NCBI GenBank assembly: GCA_964423745.1
Contig: CAYRGG010000128.1
Location: 1-5,681, forward strand
Reading direction: 5' to 3'
DNA from: CAYRGG01 sp964423745
GTDB lineage: Bacteria > Pseudomonadota > Gammaproteobacteria > Competibacterales > Competibacteraceae
Length of the DNA: 5,681 nt
Part shown: positions 1-5,634 of the stretch, piece after piece
Position numbering within the stretch: the first letter of the stretch is position 1
Layout: each line of letters starts with the position of its first letter
Made by a program: the position numbers and the translations under genes
The notes under the pieces: generated by a model
Database searches by the model: none
What the model was told of the DNA's origin: nothing
The model's input: the letters and a program-made list of their open reading frames with translations, nothing else

Positions 1-635
1 GACTCCGGTGTCTTGCTGAACGGCCGAGCGGTGGCGGCAGGAATAATCAACATGGCTGCGATCAAAAGTACGCCCACGACTTTTATCGCGACGGCAACCA
101 CTGTAGCCAGGGCAATCGTCAGGATCAATTGCTCGCGTTGGGGTGACACACCACTCGCATAAGCGAGATCCGGGTTGAGGGTGGAGAGTAACAGGGCAGA
201 CCAGCGATAGCTGACTAAAATGAGCACCATGGCTGAACCGACCCCTATCACCATCAAGTCGGTCTTGCCAACGGCTAGAATGTCGCCAAATAAATAAGCC
301 ATCAAGTCAATACGCACCCCAGATAAGAAAGAGGCGGCGACCAGTCCCACCGCCAAGGATGAGTGCGCCATCACCCCGAGGAGCGTATCCATCGCGTAAC
401 CTTTGCCGCTCAACGTTGAAACCAAAATGGCCATAAACAGACAAACAGCCAGTACACCGGCAAAAATCGGCGCTGAAAGGGTCAAAGACAACGCCACACC
501 CAGTACTGCTGCATGGGCAGTCGCATCGCCAAAATAGGCCATACGGCGCCAGACAATAAAACAACCCAAGGGTGCGGCGGCCAGGGATACGCTGATTCCA
601 GCCAATGCGGCCCGCACCAAAAAATCATCTAACAT
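1..635 (-). CDS. znuB: Zinc ABC transporter permease ZnuB (3' end cut by the window edge)
   Basis: This is the inner-membrane permease of the ZnuABC high-affinity zinc importer. It forms the channel that receives Zn(II) from ZnuA, with ZnuC as the motor. The 211 visible residues are strongly hydrophobic, with several membrane-spanning stretches (for example about residues 9-29, 53-75 and 125-143). They carry stretches typical of ZnuB: FGDATAHAAVLGVAL at residues 35-49, YLFGDILAV in the middle, and KVVGVLLIAAMLIIPAATAR near the cut end. Family members are about 260 residues, so roughly the last 50 are outside the window. The start ATG overlaps the znuC stop by one base (TGATG) and has a strong GGAGG ribosome site, which fixes the start and implies translational coupling with znuC. 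No frameshift or stop is seen. The related manganese/iron permeases of the same ABC-3 family are less likely given the histidine-rich ZnuA and the Zur-type operator. Confidence 0.95.
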   Translation of the reverse strand, partial: MLDDFLVRAALAGISVSLAAAPLGCFIVWRRMAYFGDATAHAAVLGVALSLTLSAPIFAGVLAVCLFMAILVSTLSGKGYAMDTLLGVMAHSSLAVGLVAASFLSGVRIDLMAYLFGDILAVGKTDLMVIGVGSAMVLILVSYRWSALLLSTLNPDLAYASGVSPQREQLILTIALATVVAVAIKVVGVLLIAAMLIIPAATARPFSKTPE

Positions 636-1360
636 CAGTGGGCTTCCTCCGCATGGTTGTAGAGGTGATGCTCTCTGTGGCGATAAACCGCCATCGTATC
701 ATCATCGTCAAATCCAAAAAGTGACAGGTATTCCGGTGAATTGCTGACCACTTCTGGTTTGCCTTCACAGCACACATAGCCGTTGAGACAAATGACTCGA
801 TCGGTTCTGCGCATCACCACATGTAGTTCGTGACTCACCATAATCACCGCGCAGCCGAGTTCCTGTCGGACGGATTCGATCTGTCGATAAAATCCAGCCA
901 ATCCGCGGTGATCCAAACCCTGCGAGGCTTCGTCCAAGAGCAATAGGTCTGGTTTTTCGAGTAACGCCCTCGCCAGCAGCACCCTTTGAAATTGGCCACC
1001 CGATAAAGACATCACTTGTTGTTTATCCAGCCCGGTCACTCCAGCTTGGGACAGGGCCGCTTGAAGGTCGGTTTTCGCCGGTTTGCGTGGCAAGCTCAAA
1101 AAACGGTGTACAGGCATCGGTAACGTTTCATCGATCTGTAGCCGTTGCGGTACGTAGCCAATGCTTAATTCGGGTGTCGTTATCACTTGCCCGGATGACG
1201 GTTTTATAGCCCCAATGAGCGTCCGGAGCAGGGTTGATTTGCCCGAGCCGTTTGGTCCTATGATGGTGACGATCTCGCCGCGCTCTACGCCCATGTTGAT
1301 GTTCTCAAGAATCAGTCGTTTACCCAAGTGAACACACAGCCCGCGAGTATTTATCAGCAT
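635..1360 (-). CDS. znuC: Zinc ABC transporter ATP-binding protein ZnuC
   Basis: This is the cytoplasmic ATPase that drives zinc import through ZnuB. The 241-residue protein is complete and has the ABC signatures in order: Walker A GPNGSGKST (35-43), Q-loop YVPQ (69-72), signature LSGGQ (119-123), Walker B LLLLDE (139-144), D-loop SQGLD (146-150) and H-loop histidine 177. The residues after 220 are acidic and then histidine-rich (six His between 228 and 241), a tail also seen in other ZnuC proteins and plausibly metal-binding. The ATG has an AGAGA ribosome site 7 bases upstream. The gene is first in a znuCB operon read away from znuA, with the Zur-type operator about 105 bases upstream. The ABC signatures are certain; the zinc assignment rests on the ZnuA and ZnuB neighbours, the operator and the C-terminal histidines. 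Confidence 0.96.
   Translation of the reverse strand: MLINTRGLCVHLGKRLILENINMGVERGEIVTIIGPNGSGKSTLLRTLIGAIKPSSGQVITTPELSIGYVPQRLQIDETLPMPVHRFLSLPRKPAKTDLQAALSQAGVTGLDKQQVMSLSGGQFQRVLLARALLEKPDLLLLDEASQGLDHRGLAGFYRQIESVRQELGCAVIMVSHELHVVMRRTDRVICLNGYVCCEGKPEVVSNSPEYLSLFGFDDDDTMAVYRHREHHLYNHAEEAH
644..650 (-). promoter_or_regulatory. Shine-Dalgarno site for znuB
   Basis: On the minus strand GGAGGAA lies 8 bases upstream of the znuB ATG, inside the last codons of znuC. It is the strongest ribosome site in the window and, with the TGATG overlap, decides the znuB start. Confidence 0.8.
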
Positions 1361-1367
1361 GCAAAAG

Positions 1368-1372
1368 TCTCT
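1368..1372 (-). promoter_or_regulatory. Shine-Dalgarno site for znuC
   Basis: On the minus strand AGAGA sits 7 bases upstream of the znuC ATG. It is a moderate match and supports the start at 1360. Confidence 0.5.
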
Positions 1373-1464
1373 GATTTGATTAAAGATTGAAGTGCAAGTG
1401 CAGAATTCAAGGCAAAAAGATCAGTTGTGGTTTTTGAGTCCGATATTTTATTTTTCCATGATTG

Positions 1465-1479
1465 TGTTATGTTATAACA
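1465..1479. promoter_or_regulatory. Zur operator in the znuA-znuCB divergent promoter
   Basis: The 15-mer TGTTATGTTATAACA matches the gammaproteobacterial Zur palindrome TGTTATANTATAACA at 13 of the 14 defined positions; only position 7 differs (G for A). It contains the perfect 10-bp palindrome TGTTATAACA at 1470-1479. It lies between the divergent genes, about 68 bases from the znuA start and 105 from the znuC start, so one Zur dimer pair could repress both arms when zinc is plentiful. The surrounding 1361-1546 is AT-rich and has no gene. I cannot place -10 and -35 boxes with confidence for either direction. Confidence 0.85.
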
Positions 1480-1546
1480 AGATATTTTTAATGTCACCCT
1501 TATCATGGCCGGCACCAGTGAATTTAACTTTTATTTCGAGATACCT

Positions 1547-2530
1547 ATGCACAAAAAGTTAATCCTTAGTTCCCTTATCAGTCTGATTATCCCGTTTGCC
1601 ACGGCTGCAAATACACCGAAAGTGGCGGTGGACATTGCGCCAGTTCATTCGCTTGTCACACAAGTTATGGAAGGGGTTGGGCGCCCTGAACTTTTAATCC
1701 AGCCTGAAGCATCACCCCATAATTATTCGTTGCGGCCCTCTGAGGCGGAAGCCCTATCAGAGGCTGATGTGGTTTTCTGGGTGAGTGAAGAACTGACACC
1801 TTGGTTGGAAAAATCCCTTGAAAATATGGCAGCTTCGGCTTTGAAAGTGGAAATGCTCAACATTGAGGGCACCACCGTTCATGCTTATCGCGAAGGCGCG
1901 ACATTTGAAGTTCATGACCATCATCATGGAGATGAGCACCACTCAGATCACCATGACGATGATCATCATGAACAGGCAAACACCGAGGAGCACCATCATG
2001 GCGATCATGATCCTCATGCCTGGCTCGATCCAGTCAACGCGAAAATCTGGGTTGAGGCGATCGCTGAGGTGCTTTCTGAACAAGATCCTGATAATGCCAG
2101 AACATACCAGAGTAACGCCGATGCGGCAGCTAGAAAGTTAGATGATTTAACTACCTCTATTCAGCAGCAAGCGGACGCTCTCAAAGAGACTAAATTTATT
2201 GTGTTTCACGACGCCTATCAATATTTTGAACGTCGCTTCGGAGTACTTGCCTCGGGAGCTATTTCAATAGGTGATGCCTCCGATCCGAGCCCGGCTCGTA
2301 TAAAAAAAATTCAAGACATGGTGTCATCCCTCGGCGTGACTTGCGTGTTCACTGAACCACAGTATAATCCTGATCTGGTAAAAACAGTATTTGAAGGCAC
2401 CTCGGTCAATACAACGGGCGTAATGGATCCGCTGGGCGCCGACATAGCTGTTGGAAAAAACCACTACGATAAACTACTCAATTCGATGATCACTAGCCTA
2501 GCGCAATGTCAGGACAATCGCGCTATGTGA
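1547..2530 (+). CDS. znuA: Periplasmic zinc-binding protein ZnuA
   Basis: This is the substrate-binding protein that captures Zn(II) in the periplasm and hands it to ZnuB. The 327-residue protein begins with a signal peptide (HKK, hydrophobic core, cleavage near Ala20/Ala21). Expected zinc ligands are visible: His58 in SPHNYSLRPS, His157 in DPHAWLDP and His221 in FHDAYQYFE. Residues 123-154 form the charged loop typical of zinc-specific cluster A-I proteins, here with 14 histidines plus many Asp/Glu. Cys266 and Cys321 correspond in position to the disulphide pair of E. coli ZnuA. An in-frame ATG at 1505 would add 14 residues before the signal peptide and has no ribosome site, so I chose 1547, although its own site (GAG at 1538-1540) is weak. 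The gene is divergent from znuCB across the Zur-type operator. No damage is seen. A manganese-binding homologue is unlikely because of the histidine loop. Confidence 0.95.
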   Translation: MHKKLILSSLISLIIPFATAANTPKVAVDIAPVHSLVTQVMEGVGRPELLIQPEASPHNYSLRPSEAEALSEADVVFWVSEELTPWLEKSLENMAASALKVEMLNIEGTTVHAYREGATFEVHDHHHGDEHHSDHHDDDHHEQANTEEHHHGDHDPHAWLDPVNAKIWVEAIAEVLSEQDPDNARTYQSNADAAARKLDDLTTSIQQQADALKETKFIVFHDAYQYFERRFGVLASGAISIGDASDPSPARIKKIQDMVSSLGVTCVFTEPQYNPDLVKTVFEGTSVNTTGVMDPLGADIAVGKNHYDKLLNSMITSLAQCQDNRAM

Positions 2531-2533
2531 GTA

Positions 2534-2556
2534 TTGCTGCAAAAAAAAGGCAGCAA
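2534..2556. terminator. Hairpin just after znuA, possible weak terminator
   Basis: TTGCTGC (2534-2540) and GCAGCAA (2550-2556) form a perfect 7-bp stem around a loop AAAAAAAAG. It starts 3 bases after the znuA stop. Neither strand has a T-run after the stem, so it is not a standard rho-independent terminator; it may only protect the znuA mRNA 3' end. A second pairing, GTATTG (2531-2536) with CAATAC (2562-2567), competes with the lower stem. Confidence 0.3.
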
Positions 2557-2560
2557 CGCA

Positions 2561-2722
2561 CCAATACCTATTTGCAATGGAAAATCCTTTAATGCGGCCG
2601 AAATCTCTGGTATTACCCGTGAACAGGGTGGCGCTTCGCACTTGCGTTGTTCCGACAAGCAGCAAATCGTAAGAACCTAACGGCGCGTATCTACCGCGCC
2701 GTAGCTGATGTGAAATTTCGCC
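2561..2722 (-). pseudogene. VapC-like PIN-domain toxin, C-terminal remnant
   Basis: Read on the minus strand, this stretch encodes about 54 residues including RYAPLGSYDLLLVG, ATLFTGNTRDFGRIKGF and a closing NRYW. These follow the C-terminal third of VapC-family PIN-domain ribonucleases, where the usual pattern is TPIGPYDLLIA, then ATLVTNNTREFxRVPGL, then ENW. The aspartate of YDLL corresponds to a conserved PIN acidic residue, and the Asn and Asp of NTRDF occupy the usual C-terminal motif. Full VapC proteins are about 130 residues. The N-terminal half, with its first catalytic Asp and the Glu, is missing, because the TonB receptor gene ends only 14 bases upstream. No ATG and ribosome site precede the fragment, no VapB antitoxin is present, and the frame runs past the expected C terminus into znuA. 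It is therefore a relic with no expected activity. The family call rests on remembered motifs, not on a search. Confidence 0.65.
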
Positions 2723-2735
2723 ATTGGTGTGGGTA

Positions 2736-5180
2736 TTAGAACTCGTAACCAATAGTCATGGTGAAGAAGCGCGGCGCGCCCTGGTTAATAGTTCCAGATC
2801 CATCACTGTTGCTAATGTAATCCTCGTTGAACACGTTCTCGATACTTAATCGGTAATCGAATCCAGCTGTTTGGTAACCGATAAAAGCATCGATCCGCTC
2901 GTAATCCGGTAGCTTGTAGGAATTCTCGTTATTGCCTTGACGCTCGTCGACATAGATTAAGCCCAGCCCAGTGCGCCAGCCGTCAAGCTCGCCGGAGAAT
3001 GAATATTGCCCAAACAGCGAGACCTTATTTTTAGGAACGCTGTGCGGTGTGTTGCCCTCGTTACCAGTAGTACTTTCTGTAAATTCGGCATCGAGATAGC
3101 TATAGCCACCGATCATACTGAACTGATCGGTGATGTTACCGACAGCCTCAAACTCGAACCCCCGCGTGCGCTGGTCTCCGACGAGGATGCTGAAACTATC
3201 ATCTGGAGGCGGAGCAGATTCTGCGATGTTTGTCTGTTCGATCTGAAAGACACTTGCAGTCGTCGTTAACTGACCATCAAACCACTCGCTCTTCACACCG
3301 ACCTCGATCTGCTCAGCCTCGCTGAATGGCAAGGCTTCTCCGCCTAACAGAAGGCCGCTCTGAGGTGACAGCGCAGTTGAATAGCTTATAAACGGATTCA
3401 GCCAGCGATTTGCGTTATAAATGCCTCCAATCGTGTAGTCGAGAGCCTCGTCCGAACTTTTAGGAAAAAATCCTTCTATTCCAAATCCTGCGGTGGTTTC
3501 GGCGTCAGTGTAACGTAGCCCACCGAATATGGTGAGCTTCTCTCCTATCGATATAAAGTCTTGAATGTAAATTGCCTTCTCATTAATGCTCGTAGGGAAA
3601 GAACCCTCAAAGCCATCCGGAGGGCCTGGAATGGGCGCAGGACCAAAAACCGGATTTAAGGCATTGATGTCGCCTTCCAAAAAAATTCCTTCTTGGTCAT
3701 ACTCATTTTCTGCATCCAGGTAGCTGACACCAACGGTCAATTGGTGTCGTATCTGATCGCCAGTGTTGAAATCGCCTTTGATTTCTACGCGAAACTCATT
3801 GCTTGTGTAGTCTTCATCAACAGTGGAAGTGAAACGACCGACCCGATTGTCGGCATCCGGATCCCCTGAAGCATAATCCCAAAAGCTGTCTATATCTGTC
3901 TGCCCCTTAATGCCAGCGAAGCTAATCTGCCAGTTTTCACCGAGAGGCTGGGCGAAATCGAGCATAACACTATGATTTTCAAGTTTCATTGAACTGTTTG
4001 AGGTGAGGAATGGTTGGGTATTGAAGGTAAAGGAGCCATCCGCTAAGCGCTTTATACCTGGATCACTTACAAAATCGCGCTGGTAGTATTCATAACTTGC
4101 GTGCAGTTCGCCCCCGCCGGGCGTCCGCCAGGCAAGCTGCGGATTAATGATGACGCGGTCGTCGAAGCTGATATCGTCGTTATCACCGTGGATAGTCATA
4201 TTCGAGTTCAGCCCGCTAATAATCAAACGGTAGGCAAGATCGCCGCCTTCCACAAAGGAACCAGTGGTGTCCAAAGTTAAGCGCGTCGTGTCAAAACTGC
4301 CAATCGTGCCCTCAATGAGCGTGCGTTGCTCAAACTCAGGCTTTTTGGTCACGAACTGTATTATGCCCCCTGGAGCAGCCGTGCCGTAGAGCATCGATGA
4401 ACTACCTTTGAGAATGTCAATACGCTCATAAAGCACGGGATCGTTGACATAGCGTGTACCTGGGTTGCGAAAACCGTTGACACGAATCGAATTCCCCCCA
4501 GCCGAGAAAGATGCATCAAACGCCTCACTTTGAAAACCGCGAATATTAAAAGCGGTTGCGGTTGATACTAGATTTTGCGAAGCGACGCCGGGTATGTACG
4601 CTATTACGTCTTCCAGCCCCCGCGCACCGATGGTATCGAGAAAATCCTTAGTCACCACATTCACCGTCGCCGGCGTCTCGATCAGCGGGGCGTCGACGTT
4701 GGTGGCACTACTGGAACGCTCGGCCCGGAAACCCTCGACCGGGCCATCTGCAGCGTCCGCACTCACTTGCACCGGCGGCAACACAATCGCCCCACCACCT
4801 GCCTCCAAACTCACCATCCCCCCATTCACCCGAAACGACAGCCCACTCCCCGTCAGCAATTGGCTCAAAGCCTGCTCCGCCGTCATCGCACCAGACACTG
4901 CCGCTGCCTGCTTGCCGCTGACCAACTCGCTGCTGGCACTCACCTGCAAACCCGATTGCTGCCCAAACACAATCAAAGCCTCGCTCAGCGCCTGCGCTGG
5001 AATATTAAATTCATGAATCGTAGCGCCGGCGGTTGCGCCCTGTTGTTGCTGTTGCTGTTGCTGTGCCTGGGCCACCAAGGGCACGGCAACAGCAAGAGAG
5101 GTTGAGATGCACATGGCAGCGGCGAGCGGACGCTTGCGGTAGATGCTAATAGCGGTATGCGGTGATAACTGGTCTTTCAT
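2736..5180 (-). CDS. TonB-dependent siderophore-type receptor with STN domain
   Basis: This is an outer-membrane beta-barrel receptor that imports a metal chelate using TonB energy. The 814 residues read in order: signal peptide 1-39 (ending VAQA), eight glutamines 40-47, STN domain about 55-126 (starting IHEFNIPAQALSEAL), a likely TonB box near VLPPVQVSA (133-141), plug about 160-281 (ETPATVNVV, FNIRGF, ILKGSSSMLYG, APGGIIQFVTKKP), then the barrel ending in TIGYEF with the terminal Phe needed for barrel assembly. The plug motifs are those of the FpvA/FhuE-like siderophore receptors. The frame is open for 79 more codons upstream, but the signal peptide places the start at 5180, where the ribosome site is poor (GGA about 15 bases away). 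STN receptors often signal through a FecR-like anti-sigma and an ECF sigma factor; neither is in the window. The exact ligand cannot be read, and a zinc chelate is possible given the znuABC neighbours. Confidence 0.92.
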   Translation of the reverse strand: MKDQLSPHTAISIYRKRPLAAAMCISTSLAVAVPLVAQAQQQQQQQQGATAGATIHEFNIPAQALSEALIVFGQQSGLQVSASSELVSGKQAAAVSGAMTAEQALSQLLTGSGLSFRVNGGMVSLEAGGGAIVLPPVQVSADAADGPVEGFRAERSSSATNVDAPLIETPATVNVVTKDFLDTIGARGLEDVIAYIPGVASQNLVSTATAFNIRGFQSEAFDASFSAGGNSIRVNGFRNPGTRYVNDPVLYERIDILKGSSSMLYGTAAPGGIIQFVTKKPEFEQRTLIEGTIGSFDTTRLTLDTTGSFVEGGDLAYRLIISGLNSNMTIHGDNDDISFDDRVIINPQLAWRTPGGGELHASYEYYQRDFVSDPGIKRLADGSFTFNTQPFLTSNSSMKLENHSVMLDFAQPLGENWQISFAGIKGQTDIDSFWDYASGDPDADNRVGRFTSTVDEDYTSNEFRVEIKGDFNTGDQIRHQLTVGVSYLDAENEYDQEGIFLEGDINALNPVFGPAPIPGPPDGFEGSFPTSINEKAIYIQDFISIGEKLTIFGGLRYTDAETTAGFGIEGFFPKSSDEALDYTIGGIYNANRWLNPFISYSTALSPQSGLLLGGEALPFSEAEQIEVGVKSEWFDGQLTTTASVFQIEQTNIAESAPPPDDSFSILVGDQRTRGFEFEAVGNITDQFSMIGGYSYLDAEFTESTTGNEGNTPHSVPKNKVSLFGQYSFSGELDGWRTGLGLIYVDERQGNNENSYKLPDYERIDAFIGYQTAGFDYRLSIENVFNEDYISNSDGSGTINQGAPRFFTMTIGYEF
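5040..5063 (-). repeat. CAG/CAA glutamine codon run in the receptor gene
   Basis: Eight consecutive glutamine codons (CAG CAA CAG CAA CAG CAA CAA CAG on the coding strand) follow the predicted signal peptidase site of the TonB receptor. The mix of CAG and CAA limits slippage but leaves a 6-bp CAGCAA repeat. Confidence 0.85.
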
Positions 5181-5299
5181 AATGTTGATAAATTTCCAAG
5201 TAGTCTTTTTGAGCACCCTGCAAAACGACTGCGCTCGACATTTCGGCCGTCGCTTGCTTCGTTCAATTGCAGAGGGTCTCATCAGGTTTCGATGGTGTT

Positions 5300-5318
5300 G
5301 ATAACAAGGCTCATTATT
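5300..5318. promoter_or_regulatory. Weak Fur-like box upstream of the TonB receptor
   Basis: GATAACAAGGCTCATTATT matches the 19-bp Fur consensus GATAATGATAATCATTATC at 13 of 19 positions, with both ends well conserved and the middle poor. It lies about 120 bases upstream of the receptor start, which would imply a leader of around 100 bases. Iron control is common for receptors of this type. The left end, GATAACA at 5300-5306, also resembles one half of a Zur site (TATAACA), so which regulator would bind is not settled. Confidence 0.35.
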
Positions 5319-5338
5319 ACTCCCCTCTTTGCTAAACG

Positions 5339-5352
5339 AATCAGCGCTGATT
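5339..5352. repeat. Perfect 14-bp palindrome AATCAGCGCTGATT
   Basis: AATCAGCGCTGATT equals its own reverse complement and is followed on the plus strand by further T residues. It lies about 160 bases upstream of the receptor start. It could be an operator half-site pair or a minimal hairpin; no known regulator consensus was recognised. Confidence 0.4.
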
Positions 5353-5424
5353 TTTACCAATGACATGACAGATTTTTTTTGAAATGAGGCGACAAATGCC
5401 TCTCCATGAGCAAGCAAAAGTAAA

Positions 5425-5485
5425 AAGGGTCAAATCTAGACTTAAGAAAAACAAGCTGCTACATTGCGTTTATGATCAGACCCTT
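5425..5485. repeat. Imperfect 12-bp inverted repeat around the transposase start
   Basis: AAGGGTCAAATC (5425-5436) and GATCAGACCCTT (5474-5485) pair at 10 of 12 positions, with a perfect AAGGGTC/GACCCTT end and a 37-base loop. The right arm begins at the G of the transposase ATG. It may be part of the element's boundary or a 5' hairpin controlling its translation. Confidence 0.45.
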
Positions 5486-5621
5486 ACGCATCGAATTCGA
5501 AGACGCCTTCTACCATGTGATGAATCGCGGTAGAGGGCAACAGTGGGTCTTTCCGAATGCGGATTATTGTCAGGATTATCTGAAAAGTCTGGAGGAAGCG
5601 CACTCGTGCTTTGGAGCTTGA
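5472..5621 (+). pseudogene. REP-associated (RAYT/Y1) transposase, truncated
   Basis: The 49 residues starting MIRPLRIEFEDAFYHVMNRG and reaching EEAHSCFGA before a TGA match the N terminus of REP-associated tyrosine transposases (Y1/HUH, IS200-like family), whose usual opening is MARPLRIEFPGALYHVTSRG followed by an F-x(about 15)-RFG stretch. These single-strand transposases act on short palindromic REP/BIME sequences. Intact members are generally well over 150 residues and carry a CHAYCLMPNHYHLL-type stretch, which contains the HxH metal-binding pair, right where this frame stops. The catalytic tyrosine region is also absent. No ribosome site is evident and the upstream inverted repeat overlaps the start codon. 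The fragment is almost certainly inactive. The rest of the gene may continue, damaged, beyond the window. Confidence 0.8.
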
Positions 5622-5634
5622 ACAGTTAACTTGA

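Larger units (their letters stand above)
5181..5471. other. Non-coding leader between the TonB receptor and the transposase remnant
   Basis: These 291 bases hold no convincing gene. The receptor frame stays open to 5417 without a ribosome site or sensible protein features. The stretch should contain the receptor promoter (minus strand); candidate regulatory sequences are the Fur-like site near 5300, the palindrome at 5339-5352 and the T8 run at 5373-5380. No clear -35/-10 pair could be placed. Confidence 0.5.

Noticed and set aside
307..564. Cysteine-rich open frame on the minus strand within znuB
   Set aside because: It is out of frame with znuB, whose own frame shows all the permease motifs.
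1505..1546. Upstream in-frame ATG that would lengthen ZnuA by 14 residues
   Set aside because: It has no ribosome site, and it would put a non-signal-like MAGTSEF stretch ahead of a normal HKK signal peptide start.
1911..1995. Repeated CATCAT/GATGAT units considered as a DNA repeat array or CRISPR-like pattern
   Set aside because: The units are codons of the ZnuA histidine loop with no regular spacing or conserved repeat-spacer structure.
1863..2141. Open frame inside znuA, rich in Met and Ile
   Set aside because: It is the shifted reading of the His/Asp codon run (CAT/GAT read as ATC/ATG) of ZnuA.
2312..2330. A8 run in znuA considered as a frameshift site
   Set aside because: The frame is intact on both sides, and ZnuA continues normally to its C-terminal cysteine.
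3006..3269. Plus-strand open frame opposite the receptor barrel
   Set aside because: No ribosome site or recognisable protein; the opposite frame is clearly coding.
4575..5105. Two long open frames on the plus strand opposite the receptor STN region
   Set aside because: They are antisense shadows of a GC-rich gene segment; their proteins are low-complexity and match nothing I recognise, whereas the minus-strand frame shows clear STN and plug motifs.
5181..5417. Longer version of the TonB receptor starting at 5417
   Set aside because: The extra 79 residues have no recognisable domain and would bury the signal peptide in the interior; the region also holds the likely promoter.
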